A stretch of 64,000 bases of DNA from UBA1660 sp964462035 (lineage in GTDB: Bacteria > Myxococcota_A > Polyangia > Polyangiales > Houyiibacteriaceae): positions 59,902 through 123,901 of the forward strand of contig CAYXAP010000022.1 in NCBI GenBank assembly GCA_964462035.1, written 5' to 3'. Position 1 is the first letter of the stretch. Each line of letters begins with the position of its first letter. Under the pieces are notes generated by a model. That model had not been told where the DNA came from, did no database searches, and saw nothing but the letters and a program-made list of their open reading frames with translations. Below, in pieces: positions 17,294-25,168 of the stretch. Both the position numbers and the translations under genes were made by a program.

Positions 17294-18439
17294 CTACTCC
17301 GCGTGGTGCTTCAGGTCTTCGAGAGCGTCTTCGGCGCTCACGAAGTCGGTCTCTTCGAGGCGCTCCCCATCGCGCACCTGTCGAACCCCCTCGAAGACGA
17401 AGGTCTCGCCTTCCGCCAGCCCCTCTCCGATGACGTAGATGTCCTCGAGCTCGTGCGAGACCTCGATCTCGCGCTGGTGCGCGATGCCCTCGTCATCGAC
17501 GACGTAGACGTACTGGCGGTCGAGGATCTCGAACGTGGCCCGCTGCGGGATGACCACGGCGTGCGGGAGCGTCTGGTTGATCAGCAGCGTGCCGGTCTGA
17601 CCGTGCCGCAGCAGCCGCTCCGGGTTCGGGAAATCCGCTCGGAACTTGATGTTGCCCGTCTCGTTGTCGAAGTCGGACTCGATCGTCAGCGTTTCGGCTG
17701 CCTCGTGGCTGAAGATCTCGCCGTTGGCCAAACGGATCTGGATCTCCGCGCCGGGCAACTCGAGCCGTTGCGGCGCTTCGGGGTCGTTGGCTCCGGGCAG
17801 CGACTTGAATCGGAGGTAGTCGGCCTCCGGGACGTTGAAGTAGACCCACATCACGTCGTTGTTCGAGATGGTGGTGAGGATGTCCCCCTCCTCGATCAGA
17901 CTCCCTTGCTGGACGAGTTGCCGGTCCATGATCCCGTCGAAGGGGGCGACGATGTTCGTGAAGCCGTACTCGGCCGTGGCGAGGTCGACCTTGGCCTTCG
18001 CCCGATCGCGCTCGGCCCTGGCGAGGGCCAGCTCCTGCGGCGAGACCACCCCCTGATCGGCCAGCTGCCGGGTGTTGCGCAGGTTGATCTCGGCGAGGTG
18101 GAGCTCGGCACGATCCGCGTCGAGGCGGGCGCGGTAGACGACGGGAAGGAGCTTGAAGAGCAGCTGCCCCTGGCGTACCGCCTGACCCTCTTGGACCGGG
18201 ATCTCCTGGAGGTAGCCTTCGTCCAGCGCGCGCACCTCGATGTGTCGCTGCGAGTGGATCTGGCAGACGAAGTGCTGGCTGGTCGGGACGTCCATGATCG
18301 CCGGTCGGGTGACGACGATCGGGTGGCGGGCCTCTTCGTGGTGGCCATCCTCCGCCCGGAGCTCGGAGCACGCCGTGCCGCCGATGAGCCCGAAGCCCAC
18401 CAGCGACAGCGTCAGGAACGGGTTCACTCTCGGCGTCAT
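17294..18439 (-). CDS. RND periplasmic adaptor (membrane fusion protein)
   Basis: The 381-residue lipoprotein has a signal ending IGGTAC (Cys24), as in AcrA/MexA. Its order is membrane-proximal barrel-sandwich, lipoyl half-motif (GYLQEIPVQEGQAVRQGQLL), an alpha-hairpin coiled coil (about 105-160), the second lipoyl half (IVAPFDGIMDRQLVQQGSLI), beta-barrel and a membrane-proximal C-terminal domain. It links the RND pump to the outer-membrane channel. It overlaps the outer-membrane factor gene by four bases (ATGA) and lies 28 bases before the pump gene, so the three are one translationally coupled unit. The short hairpin is of a size consistent with AcrA-type adaptors. I see nothing unusual in it. 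Confidence 0.95.
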   Translation of the reverse strand: MTPRVNPFLTLSLVGFGLIGGTACSELRAEDGHHEEARHPIVVTRPAIMDVPTSQHFVCQIHSQRHIEVRALDEGYLQEIPVQEGQAVRQGQLLFKLLPVVYRARLDADRAELHLAEINLRNTRQLADQGVVSPQELALARAERDRAKAKVDLATAEYGFTNIVAPFDGIMDRQLVQQGSLIEEGDILTTISNNDVMWVYFNVPEADYLRFKSLPGANDPEAPQRLELPGAEIQIRLANGEIFSHEAAETLTIESDFDNETGNIKFRADFPNPERLLRHGQTGTLLINQTLPHAVVIPQRATFEILDRQYVYVVDDEGIAHQREIEVSHELEDIYVIGEGLAEGETFVFEGVRQVRDGERLEETDFVSAEDALEDLKHHAE

Positions 18440-19929
18440 TGCGCTGCCTCTTCGCTTCGTTCTTCCTCGCCGTCGGGGTCGCTCCCGGCGGCGGGGTCCA
18501 GTCCGGTACGGCGCCAGCCGCCACCGAGCGCTTGGTAGAGCGTCACGGCCGCTTCCATCTGGCGCTGCTTCATCTCGATGAGCTCGATCTGCGCCTCGAG
18601 GGACTCCTTCCGAGTCGTCAGCACTTCCAGGTAGTCGGCGCGACCGGAGTTGAAGAGCTGGCTCGAGATCTCGATCGACCGAGCCAAGCGCTCGACCTGC
18701 TCTTCCTTGAGGTCGTAGCTGCGGCTGAGGTTCCGGATGAGGCTCACCCGGTTGCTGACCTCGATGAACGCGGTCAGCACGGCGCGCTCGTAGTGGAGCA
18801 CCGCCATCATCTCCTGCGAGTTGGCGCGGAAGTAGTCGGCCTTCAGCCCCTGCCGGTTGAGGATCGGGGCAAACACCCGCGCGAAGAGCCCGAAGAGCAA
18901 CGAGTCGGGCGTGTCGATCAGCTTGGTCAGGTCGTAGGACTGGTAGCCGATGACGCCTTCGATCCCGAGCCTGGGGTAGAAGGCCGCGCGCGCCGCCGCG
19001 ACATCGAGCTCCGCGGCCGCGAGCTCGCGTTCGGCCTGCCGGATGTCCGGGCGGTTCTCGAGGAGCTGGGCTGGCACACCGACGCTCATCTCCGCGGGCT
19101 CGAGGCTGAGGAAGTCCACCGTCGACCGCTCGATGGGCTGGGGGAAGCGACCGGCGAGGAAGTTGAGCTGGTTCTCCGTCTCGACGATCCGCTGCTGGAT
19201 CGCGAACCGTGAGCTCTGCATGTCGCGCAGCTCGGCCTCGAAGCGTGTCACCGCCAGCGACGTGGCGCGTCCGGCCTGGAACTGCGCCTGCACCATCTCG
19301 AGCGCGCTCTCTTGCAGATCGACGTTGCCCGTCACGACCGCGAGCTGCTGGTCGAGCGCCATCAGCTCGTAGTAGAGACTCGCGATCTCGGCGACGAGGC
19401 GTGTGACGATGAGGTTCCGGCCCTCGATGCTCGCGAGGTAGCGATGAGCCGCCGCGTCAGCGAGATCGTGGAGGCGGCCCCAGACGTCGATCTCCCACGA
19501 CGCATAGAGACCGAAGCCGTAGTCCTGCAGCGTCGGCGACACGCCGTTGGCCTCGTCGCTCTGTCCTTGACTCGTGAAGGCGCCGACGTGCTCGACGCCG
19601 CCGCCCAGCCCGAAGCCGAGCCGCGGGAGGTACTCGCCCCGCCGACCGACGACCTCGGCGTTCGCGATCCAGGTCTCCTGGACCGAGATGTTCAGCTCCT
19701 GGTTCTGCTGCAGCGCCGTCTCGATCAGCGCGGTCAGATGTGGGTCCTGGAAGAAGTCGCTCCAGACGATCATTCCCGAGCTCCGGGTGTCGCGGAGCCC
19801 GTCGTAGGACTCGGGCACGTCGCGGTTCGGGTCGCGGGCGGTCCCACCGGGAGGCGTGGGGATGCAGGCACTCACGCAGGCGGTGGTCAGCATCGCGAAC
19901 GCGCGCAGGGTCGTGGGTCGGTGAAGCAT
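18436..19929 (-). CDS. Outer-membrane efflux channel lipoprotein (TolC/OprM family)
   Basis: The ATG at 19929 gives a 497-residue protein whose N-terminus (MLHRPTTLRAFAMLTTACVSAC) is a lipoprotein signal with lipobox CVSAC, typical of OprM-type channels. The frame stays open upstream, and an ATG at 19965 would add a basic stretch, so the start is slightly uncertain. The body shows the two outer-membrane efflux (OEP) repeats: long helices beginning LTALIETALQQNQELNISVQ and, in the second half, DIRQAERELAAAELDVAAAR, with the conserved AAFYPRLG after it. It forms a trimeric channel-tunnel docked by the adaptor. It is the first gene of the operon and lies about 60 bases after the predicted sigma-54 transcription start. 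Confidence 0.93.
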   Translation of the reverse strand: MLHRPTTLRAFAMLTTACVSACIPTPPGGTARDPNRDVPESYDGLRDTRSSGMIVWSDFFQDPHLTALIETALQQNQELNISVQETWIANAEVVGRRGEYLPRLGFGLGGGVEHVGAFTSQGQSDEANGVSPTLQDYGFGLYASWEIDVWGRLHDLADAAAHRYLASIEGRNLIVTRLVAEIASLYYELMALDQQLAVVTGNVDLQESALEMVQAQFQAGRATSLAVTRFEAELRDMQSSRFAIQQRIVETENQLNFLAGRFPQPIERSTVDFLSLEPAEMSVGVPAQLLENRPDIRQAERELAAAELDVAAARAAFYPRLGIEGVIGYQSYDLTKLIDTPDSLLFGLFARVFAPILNRQGLKADYFRANSQEMMAVLHYERAVLTAFIEVSNRVSLIRNLSRSYDLKEEQVERLARSIEISSQLFNSGRADYLEVLTTRKESLEAQIELIEMKQRQMEAAVTLYQALGGGWRRTGLDPAAGSDPDGEEERSEEAAQ

Positions 19930-19998
19930 CGGGCGGCTCGATGGAGGTCTCGAGCGCCGCGACATGCGGACCCGAAGCAAGCATCTGTCCTGTGCTTT

Positions 19999-20013
19999 GC
20001 AACGCCGGTGCCA
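19999..20013 (-). promoter_or_regulatory. Sigma-54 promoter (-24/-12) of the efflux operon
   Basis: Read on the minus strand this is TGGCAC-CGGCG-TTGC, followed by A. It is an exact match to the sigma-54 consensus, with the invariant GG and GC ten bases apart. Transcription would begin near 19988, giving a leader of about 60 bases before the first gene. The operon it drives encodes its own sigma-54 activator. Confidence 0.85.
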
Positions 20014-20017
20014 GTGC

Positions 20018-20046
20018 CCGATCTGTCGCCGATATCGGGAGATCGG
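20018..20046. promoter_or_regulatory. Nested palindrome just upstream of the sigma-54 promoter
   Basis: The outer arms CCGATCT (20018-20024) and AGATCGG (20040-20046) enclose the perfect palindrome CCGATATCGG (20029-20038). It is very close to the -24 element, so it could be a repressor or auxiliary site rather than the main enhancer. Confidence 0.35.
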
Positions 20047-20076
20047 CGGCTCGGCCAACTCGAGGTGGGGAGTTCT

Positions 20077-20104
20077 TACCCACCTCCCATCGGGGGAGTG
20101 GGTA
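20077..20104. promoter_or_regulatory. Inverted repeat, candidate enhancer for the response regulator
   Basis: TACCCAC (20077-20083) and GTGGGTA (20098-20104) are exact reverse complements, extended inward by CTCCC/GGGAG with a one-base offset. It lies about 90-115 bases upstream of the predicted transcription start, the usual distance for NtrC-family enhancers. Confidence 0.5.
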
Positions 20105-20165
20105 GGTTCTCCACACTTCCCGACCGCCCCTGGCCGGGGGGCCGGTCAGCGGTCATGCTCCGGCC

Positions 20166-20510
20166 ATGGGTAAAAAGCGTCGCAAGATGATCGACACGAG
20201 CGTCTCCGAGGAAGAAGTCGAGGTCGGTCAGTCGCGGAGCAAGGCCCGCAAGGAGCTCAAGGCGCACCAGGCGCGGCTCGAGGAGCTCGCCACGCGGCTG
20301 GCCGGGCTCCCCGCCGAACGGCGCAAAGCGTTCGAGCTGGACGAGCACGCGGAGAAGGCGCTCGCCATCCTCTCGACCACCAAGAAGGGGAGCGCGCTCG
20401 CGCGTCAACGGCGCGCCGCGGCCAAGCTCCTTCGACTGGCCGACCTGGATGCGATCGAGGCACGCCTCGACACCGTGAGCCGCAAGCCGGGGCGCAGTCC
20501 GAAGCACTGA
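20166..20510 (+). CDS. Short DarP/YjgA-like (DUF615) ribosome-associated protein
   Basis: This is a 114-residue highly basic, helical protein. The core SRSKARKELKAHQARLEELA, followed by the paired-helix region ending with ALARQRRAAAKLLR, resembles the DUF615 family (E. coli DarP/YjgA, a late 50S subunit assembly factor of about 180 residues). It is clearly shorter than DarP and lacks most of the C-terminal helices. A role in ribosome assembly or RNA binding is therefore tentative. It starts with ATG, precedes the membrane protein gene at 20523 by 12 bases and probably shares its transcript. It is divergent from the efflux operon, with a 236-base regulatory interval between them. Confidence 0.6.
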   Translation: MGKKRRKMIDTSVSEEEVEVGQSRSKARKELKAHQARLEELATRLAGLPAERRKAFELDEHAEKALAILSTTKKGSALARQRRAAAKLLRLADLDAIEARLDTVSRKPGRSPKH

Positions 20511-20522
20511 TAGAGTCGCTCC

Positions 20523-21050
20523 ATGAGCGACGACCTGAAGGAGCTCCTCGAGCGCCCGCCTCCGCGCCCACGATCCGCGGTCGCCCCCCACGTCCGGAGC
20601 GCGTCGCGCGGCTACCGCACGATCGGCCTGCTCATCTGGGGCTCCGTCATCCTCGTCGCCGTGGTGGTCGGGGTCACGTCCGTCGAAGGAGAGCGGCTCA
20701 GCACCGGCATCTACAGCTTCCTCGGGGCGGGCATCGTGCTGATCGTACCCACCCAGATCTTCGTCATCGTGAACGTCCGAAACATCCGAGACTGCCTGAC
20801 CCTCGGAGTTCGGGTTCCCGCGCGGATCATTGCCATCCATCGACGCGGGGAGGTCGGCAAGCGCGTCGAAGAGGTCGAGCTCGAGCTGGAAGACCCGGCC
20901 GGACGGACGCGCCGCGCCTTCGTCAGCGGCATGACCACTGGCGCCGCCCCTGGGACAGAGGTGCTCGCGTTGGTCACGCCCGAGCGTCCGTCGATCGCGG
21001 CGATCCTGCTCGGCGAGGGCTCGCTCGGAATCGCCCGTGTCGCGGCGTGA
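20523..21050 (+). CDS. Unrecognised two-TM membrane protein
   Basis: The 175-residue protein has a charged, Pro-rich cytoplasmic N-terminus, two hydrophobic segments (about residues 34-52 and 63-84, the second IYSFLGAGIVLIVPTQIFVI) and a soluble C-terminal domain of about 85 residues predicted to be beta-strand rich (RVPARIIAIHRRG and onward). The C-terminal segment resembles small OB- or SH3-like domains found after TM pairs, but I cannot name the family. It follows the DarP-like gene closely and precedes the beta-propeller gene by 40 bases. No function is proposed. Confidence 0.65.
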   Translation: MSDDLKELLERPPPRPRSAVAPHVRSASRGYRTIGLLIWGSVILVAVVVGVTSVEGERLSTGIYSFLGAGIVLIVPTQIFVIVNVRNIRDCLTLGVRVPARIIAIHRRGEVGKRVEEVELELEDPAGRTRRAFVSGMTTGAAPGTEVLALVTPERPSIAAILLGEGSLGIARVAA

Positions 21051-21090
21051 ACGGTCTCCGAGCGAGAGGCGCCCGGTGTAGGCTCGGTCG

Positions 21091-22260
21091 ATGTCCCTCG
21101 AGGTCGAGAGCTACGCGGTCTTCGGACCGTCGGAACAGGCGCTCCATCGGAAGCTGAACCCGAGCATCCGACCTGGGCTCATCGACGCACGTCAGATCCG
21201 CTCCATCGCCCGCGGTGGTGACCGATTGGTGATCGGGAGCGCGGGTCACACGGCTGCGCTCTTCGGCCTGAGTGATCGGTCGCTCCAGAAGTTCGGGCAG
21301 ATGAAGGGGAACTTCGTCGACGTCATGCACGTGAGCGCCGACGGGCGTGCCCTGATGAGCTCGGAGAAGGCCGACCTCTCCGTCTACGACGTCGTCACGG
21401 GCGAGCGGGTCGCGAGCCTCCCGAGCGAGACCAAGCACCACGCCGGGTTGCTCGTCGAGGGCCAGGCGTTGGCGGTCTCCGCTGGGATCATCGTCGGTGG
21501 ACTCACGGCGTGGGACCTCTCCAGCGGGGCCAAGCGCGTCAGCGGGGACGTCGAGCATCCGCAGTACTTCCTAGCGTCTGGGCCAGGGTCCATCGTCGTG
21601 AGCATTCGTAGGTCCGACATCGCGGGCACCCTCGAGCGGGTCGCCGTGGAGGAATGGGACCTCGACGCGTTCGAGCCGCGTTGGAGCGTCCCCGTCGGTC
21701 CGGTCGAGGAGCCGGTGGCGCTCACGGCGCTCGACGTCGGTCGTGGTGGCCGGCTGGTCGCCTTCGGGACGGCACAGGGAGAGGTGAAGGTCATCCGCGA
21801 CGGCGAGGTCTTCCAGCTCCTCCCACTCACCGGCAAGCGGGTGAAGGTGGTGCGCTTTCGGCGAAGCGTGGACGCCGACCAGCTCCTGGTCTTCGACGAC
21901 CACTGGACGCTGCGCTGCTTCGACGTGAGCGACCCCGCTGCGCCCGTGGAGCGATTCGCTCGCTCGATCGAATCGCACGGCTGCGCGGCTTCCAGCTGGC
22001 AGAGCGAAGGTCGACCGGTCATCGCTGGGGACCGGCTGGCGTTCATGGACCGGACTCCCACCGTCTACGTCGTCGACACCGAGAGCGGCGAAGAGCTGGG
22101 CTCCTTCGAGTCGCTGGACGCCCAGCTGATGGCGCTCTGGGACGACGGCTGGCTCGTCAGCGCCACCAAGAACGGACGTGCCGACATCGTCCGTCTGGCT
22201 GTGCCCGACGTCGCGTGGACCGACCCGGTGGTGTGCGAGATGCAGCCGTTCACCGACTGA
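21091..22260 (+). CDS. Predicted cytoplasmic beta-propeller (WD40/PQQ-like) protein
   Basis: The 389-residue protein has no signal peptide. It is made of repeating short-strand units of about 40-50 residues, recognisable by recurrent patterns such as RLVIGSAGHTAALFGLSD, LSVYDVVTGERVASL, LLVFDDHWTLRCFDV and VYVVDTESGEELGSF. Together they suggest a seven-bladed propeller of the WD40/quinoprotein type. Such proteins are usually protein-interaction platforms; no catalytic residues can be identified. It ends convergently with the lipase gene, overlapping its last 11 bases. Two genes of unknown role precede it on the same strand with short gaps, so it could be the third gene of that transcript. Confidence 0.65.
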   Translation: MSLEVESYAVFGPSEQALHRKLNPSIRPGLIDARQIRSIARGGDRLVIGSAGHTAALFGLSDRSLQKFGQMKGNFVDVMHVSADGRALMSSEKADLSVYDVVTGERVASLPSETKHHAGLLVEGQALAVSAGIIVGGLTAWDLSSGAKRVSGDVEHPQYFLASGPGSIVVSIRRSDIAGTLERVAVEEWDLDAFEPRWSVPVGPVEEPVALTALDVGRGGRLVAFGTAQGEVKVIRDGEVFQLLPLTGKRVKVVRFRRSVDADQLLVFDDHWTLRCFDVSDPAAPVERFARSIESHGCAASSWQSEGRPVIAGDRLAFMDRTPTVYVVDTESGEELGSFESLDAQLMALWDDGWLVSATKNGRADIVRLAVPDVAWTDPVVCEMQPFTD

Positions 22261-23554
22261 GCGCGTCGGGGATCGCCAGCAGGAGTTGGGCGTACACGCC
22301 GGGGTGGTTCTGGAGCTGGTGGTGCAGCACGCCGCCGTAGCGCCGGGTGTCGATCGGGAAGTGGGCCTCTCGCGGGCCGCCGGCGCTGGTGCCGCGCACC
22401 AAGAGGTCGCCGACCCACGCACCCACGGGATGCTCCGGATCGGCGGTCACGGTCGCCGAGACGAAGTGGTGCTCGATCCCCGGGAGTAGGGTCGCGTCGC
22501 TCATGTCGCGTGGGTCCGCGGTGAGCCAGTCCTCGTCGACCAGTGCCCCGTAGCGCAGGTCGTGGATGCCGGCGCTGCGCCTACCGAGGATCGCGCCGAT
22601 GACCTTCGTCGCCGGGTGGTCGACCGCCTCGAGGATACCGGTCACCGAGTGGCCGAGCTGGGCCAGGGGCGCGCCCTGGTGCGGGCTGCCGAGGTAGAAG
22701 ATTCGCCGGACGAGCTCGGTCCATGGGTGGCCGGCTTCGAGCCCATAGTGAGCCGCGCTGCGCACCACCAGCCCACCCATGCTGTGGCCGATCAGCGTGA
22801 GATCCTCGATCGGCACCGGGTAGGCCGCCACGAAGCGCTCGAGCGCCATCGCCAGCTCGCGGCCGTTGACCGACACGCGGCGACCGGTGTTGTAGCGGAC
22901 GTAGACCGGCGTGAAGCCGCGGTCGGTCTCCAGGAGCGAGCCGAAGCACGCGGATGGATCGCCGTGGTAGGCCTCGGCCTCGAGGCACCACGACCACTCG
23001 GTGGTGCCGAGCCCGTGCACGAAGACGGCGACCTTCGGGCTCGCGTTCGGAACGTGCTCGGCCCAGAGCTTCGGCTCGAGCGCCAGGTAGCGGTCGTTCG
23101 CGCGGAAGACCATGCCCATGTCGAGCCCGTTGCCCTGAGCGTCGAGGACGTCTCCGACCGCCGCGTTCAGGAGTCCGATCGCTGCGTCCGCGAGCCACGC
23201 GCCCTCCGTCACCACGTTCGATCGGAGGGGGAGGGCGTCCACCGCTCCGCTCGGCGCGTCTTCCGGGAGCACCACCTCGAGCGCGGTGTCCGTGATCAGC
23301 TCCACCACCCGGTTCACGGCGCGGATCGTCCAGAGGACGGAGCGGGTGGAGACGCGACGCACCTCGTCGACCACGCGCGCCGGTTTCCGGATCGGGTCCA
23401 GCTGATCGGTCACCCGCCGAACGCCCCGGCTCGCCGACTCGTGGCCGACGTCGACCAGGCGGGTCGTCGCGTCGACGGCGTCGTGGATCAGCGCCTTCAG
23501 TCCTCGGAGCTTCCCCGGCGGGCCGGGTCGCTTCTCGTCGTCGGTGGGCGCCAT
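22250..23554 (-). CDS. Alpha/beta hydrolase (lipase-like)
   Basis: The 434-residue product from the ATG at 23554 has a helical N-terminal region of about 170 residues with no clear signal peptide, then a lipase-like hydrolase core. The oxyanion strand is VFVHGLGTTEWSW (178-190) and the nucleophile elbow is GHSMGG (Ser258), followed by LGSPHQGAP, typical of PGAP1- and bacterial lipase-type esterases acting on acyl esters. The catalytic His is probably in the C-terminal GVLHHQLQNHPGVY region. The start overlaps the DUF1361 gene by 58 bases, an unusually long same-strand overlap. The wider frame upstream is a shadow of that gene. It is probably the last gene of the TetR-led run. Confidence 0.82.
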   Translation of the reverse strand: MAPTDDEKRPGPPGKLRGLKALIHDAVDATTRLVDVGHESASRGVRRVTDQLDPIRKPARVVDEVRRVSTRSVLWTIRAVNRVVELITDTALEVVLPEDAPSGAVDALPLRSNVVTEGAWLADAAIGLLNAAVGDVLDAQGNGLDMGMVFRANDRYLALEPKLWAEHVPNASPKVAVFVHGLGTTEWSWCLEAEAYHGDPSACFGSLLETDRGFTPVYVRYNTGRRVSVNGRELAMALERFVAAYPVPIEDLTLIGHSMGGLVVRSAAHYGLEAGHPWTELVRRIFYLGSPHQGAPLAQLGHSVTGILEAVDHPATKVIGAILGRRSAGIHDLRYGALVDEDWLTADPRDMSDATLLPGIEHHFVSATVTADPEHPVGAWVGDLLVRGTSAGGPREAHFPIDTRRYGGVLHHQLQNHPGVYAQLLLAIPDALSR

Positions 23555-24183
23555 GCGCCAGCGTAGCAGTCCGCCGGCCGGGTCGTCTTCGGTCGGAGCA
23601 CGGGGGTGGCGCCGGTGAAGACCACCAACACCAGCGCGCCGAAGAGGAGCGTCACACCGAATGCCTGCAGCGCCAGGCCGCTTCGCAGCGCGTCGCTGAC
23701 GATCGCCAGCGACGTCCATGGCCGCAGGAGCGGGTCCCAGCTGTTCAGTCGGAGGAAGCGGCCGAGCCAGATCGCGAAACCGGAGCTCAGGGCCACGCTC
23801 CCGAGGAAGAGCGCTCGGAGTGCCCGGCCTTCGACCCGCGCGTACATGCGCTCGAGCGCCATCGAGCCGGCCAGCAGCCCAGCCCATGCGAAGGCGACCA
23901 ACATCCCGATGTCGAACCAATAGGGCGCGCTCCGCGGCTCCAGGTGCACCAGATCCGTGACCAGGTAGGGCGCGTTCGGGAAGAAGAGCCACCAGAGCAC
24001 GAAGCGGACCGGACCGCCGCGCTCGGGCTCCGCGAGGACCAGCGGAACGACGGCGAGCCACAGGTTCCAGGCCAGGAAGAGGTAGGTCAGCTGGCCGGTG
24101 TAGAGCACCCGGGCGACCAGGAGCGCGAGGGCGAAGGTGCCGGCGACGAGCACCGCGAGCCAGGGCCTGTCTCGGAAGGGCAC
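23497..24183 (-). CDS. DUF1361 family integral membrane protein
   Basis: The 228-residue protein has about six hydrophobic helices. It carries the DUF1361 hallmark FFPNAPYLVTDLVHL after the third helix and RFLRLNSWD later, both well conserved in that family. The function of DUF1361 proteins is not known. It lies between the ferritin-like protein gene (64 bases upstream) and the lipase gene, whose start overlaps its 3' end. The last 30 residues are Pro/Arg-rich and read like the overlapped region rather than family sequence, so the native C-terminus may be a late extension. Confidence 0.8.
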   Translation of the reverse strand: MPFRDRPWLAVLVAGTFALALLVARVLYTGQLTYLFLAWNLWLAVVPLVLAEPERGGPVRFVLWWLFFPNAPYLVTDLVHLEPRSAPYWFDIGMLVAFAWAGLLAGSMALERMYARVEGRALRALFLGSVALSSGFAIWLGRFLRLNSWDPLLRPWTSLAIVSDALRSGLALQAFGVTLLFGALVLVVFTGATPVLRPKTTRPADCYAGAWRPPTTRSDPARRGSSED

Positions 24184-24247
24184 GACGATAGCCTTGCCGA
24201 GCCGGGAGGCGAACCCGCGGCCGAGATGTGGAGAGATCGTGGCGGAG

Positions 24248-25168
24248 CTACGCCGCTTCGCTCTGCGCCAGGGCCCGCGCCCAGCCGGGTAGGGGGCCGA
24301 GCAGACTCGGCGGAACCAGGGCGGTGAGCGCGACCATCGCGTCGCCCAGGTAGTGGTAGGGGTGGTCCCGGTTCACCACCATTCGCCCGTGGGCCCGGAT
24401 CGCTCGGTAGGCCGACGACTTGGCCGTGTGCGGGCTCCGGCTCCCGATGGCGTCGAAGCGGTGGATCGCTCGGTAGAGCCGTTCTTCGTCGAGGCCCATC
24501 TTCACCAGGTTGTCGCGCATCCGCGAGAGCAGCGGGATGTAGACCAGCAGGCCCATCAGCCGGCGCGGGGAGAGCGTTCCTGCGATCAGCCGCACCGTCT
24601 CGCGGGTCTGTTCGCGCATGCCGTTCAGCTCCATCACGTGGAAGTCGACGGCCAGGTGCCGGGCCTCGTCGCGATTGATGTGGGCGAAGACGTCGGCGCA
24701 GAGTGGGTCGTCGACCTCGTCGAGGAGGAACTTCACCAGCGCGCCGTCGAGCGCGACCTCGAGCATCGCGATGACGCTGGTGAGGGTGGTGAAGTCGACC
24801 GAGTCCGCGTGGCGGTCCAGCCACGCCACCGCCAACCGCACGTTGATGTTGGGCTCGGGGATCTCGCCGGGCTCGACCATGCCCCACCGGCGCATCAGCG
24901 CGAGCTCGGCCTGGGCGTGCTGCTCTTCTTCCTCGACGAAGCTCGCGTAGATGGCTCGGAGCCGCGGATCGTTCGCCTTCCGCGCGAGCGCTGCGAAACC
25001 CCGTGCGCCGACGTGCTCGATCCACACCAGGTCACACATGAAGGCGCGCAGGTCCTCGTACTGCTCGGGGCGGATTCGTTCCGCGCCGGGTGCGTGCCAG
25101 TCGATCGCGTCCATGGACCAGCGACCGGTGACCACCTTCTCCAGCATGTCGTCGAGATCGATCGTCAT
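24248..25168 (-). CDS. Ferritin-like di-iron protein
   Basis: The 306-residue protein is all helical, with two E/ExxH pairs expected of a di-iron four-helix bundle: Glu51, E81xxH84 (EEEEQHAQ), Glu137 (LEVALDG) and E168xxH171 (DEARHLAVD). This arrangement suggests an O2-activating or ferritin-like centre, as in rubrerythrin- or AurF-related oxygenases. The precise family is not identified. It is translationally coupled to the upstream TetR regulator (four-base overlap), and the Baeyer-Villiger type monooxygenase is divergent, so a shared oxidative pathway under TetR control is plausible. No signal peptide is present; the location is cytoplasmic. Confidence 0.75.
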   Translation of the reverse strand: MTIDLDDMLEKVVTGRWSMDAIDWHAPGAERIRPEQYEDLRAFMCDLVWIEHVGARGFAALARKANDPRLRAIYASFVEEEEQHAQAELALMRRWGMVEPGEIPEPNINVRLAVAWLDRHADSVDFTTLTSVIAMLEVALDGALVKFLLDEVDDPLCADVFAHINRDEARHLAVDFHVMELNGMREQTRETVRLIAGTLSPRRLMGLLVYIPLLSRMRDNLVKMGLDEERLYRAIHRFDAIGSRSPHTAKSSAYRAIRAHGRMVVNRDHPYHYLGDAMVALTALVPPSLLGPLPGWARALAQSEAA

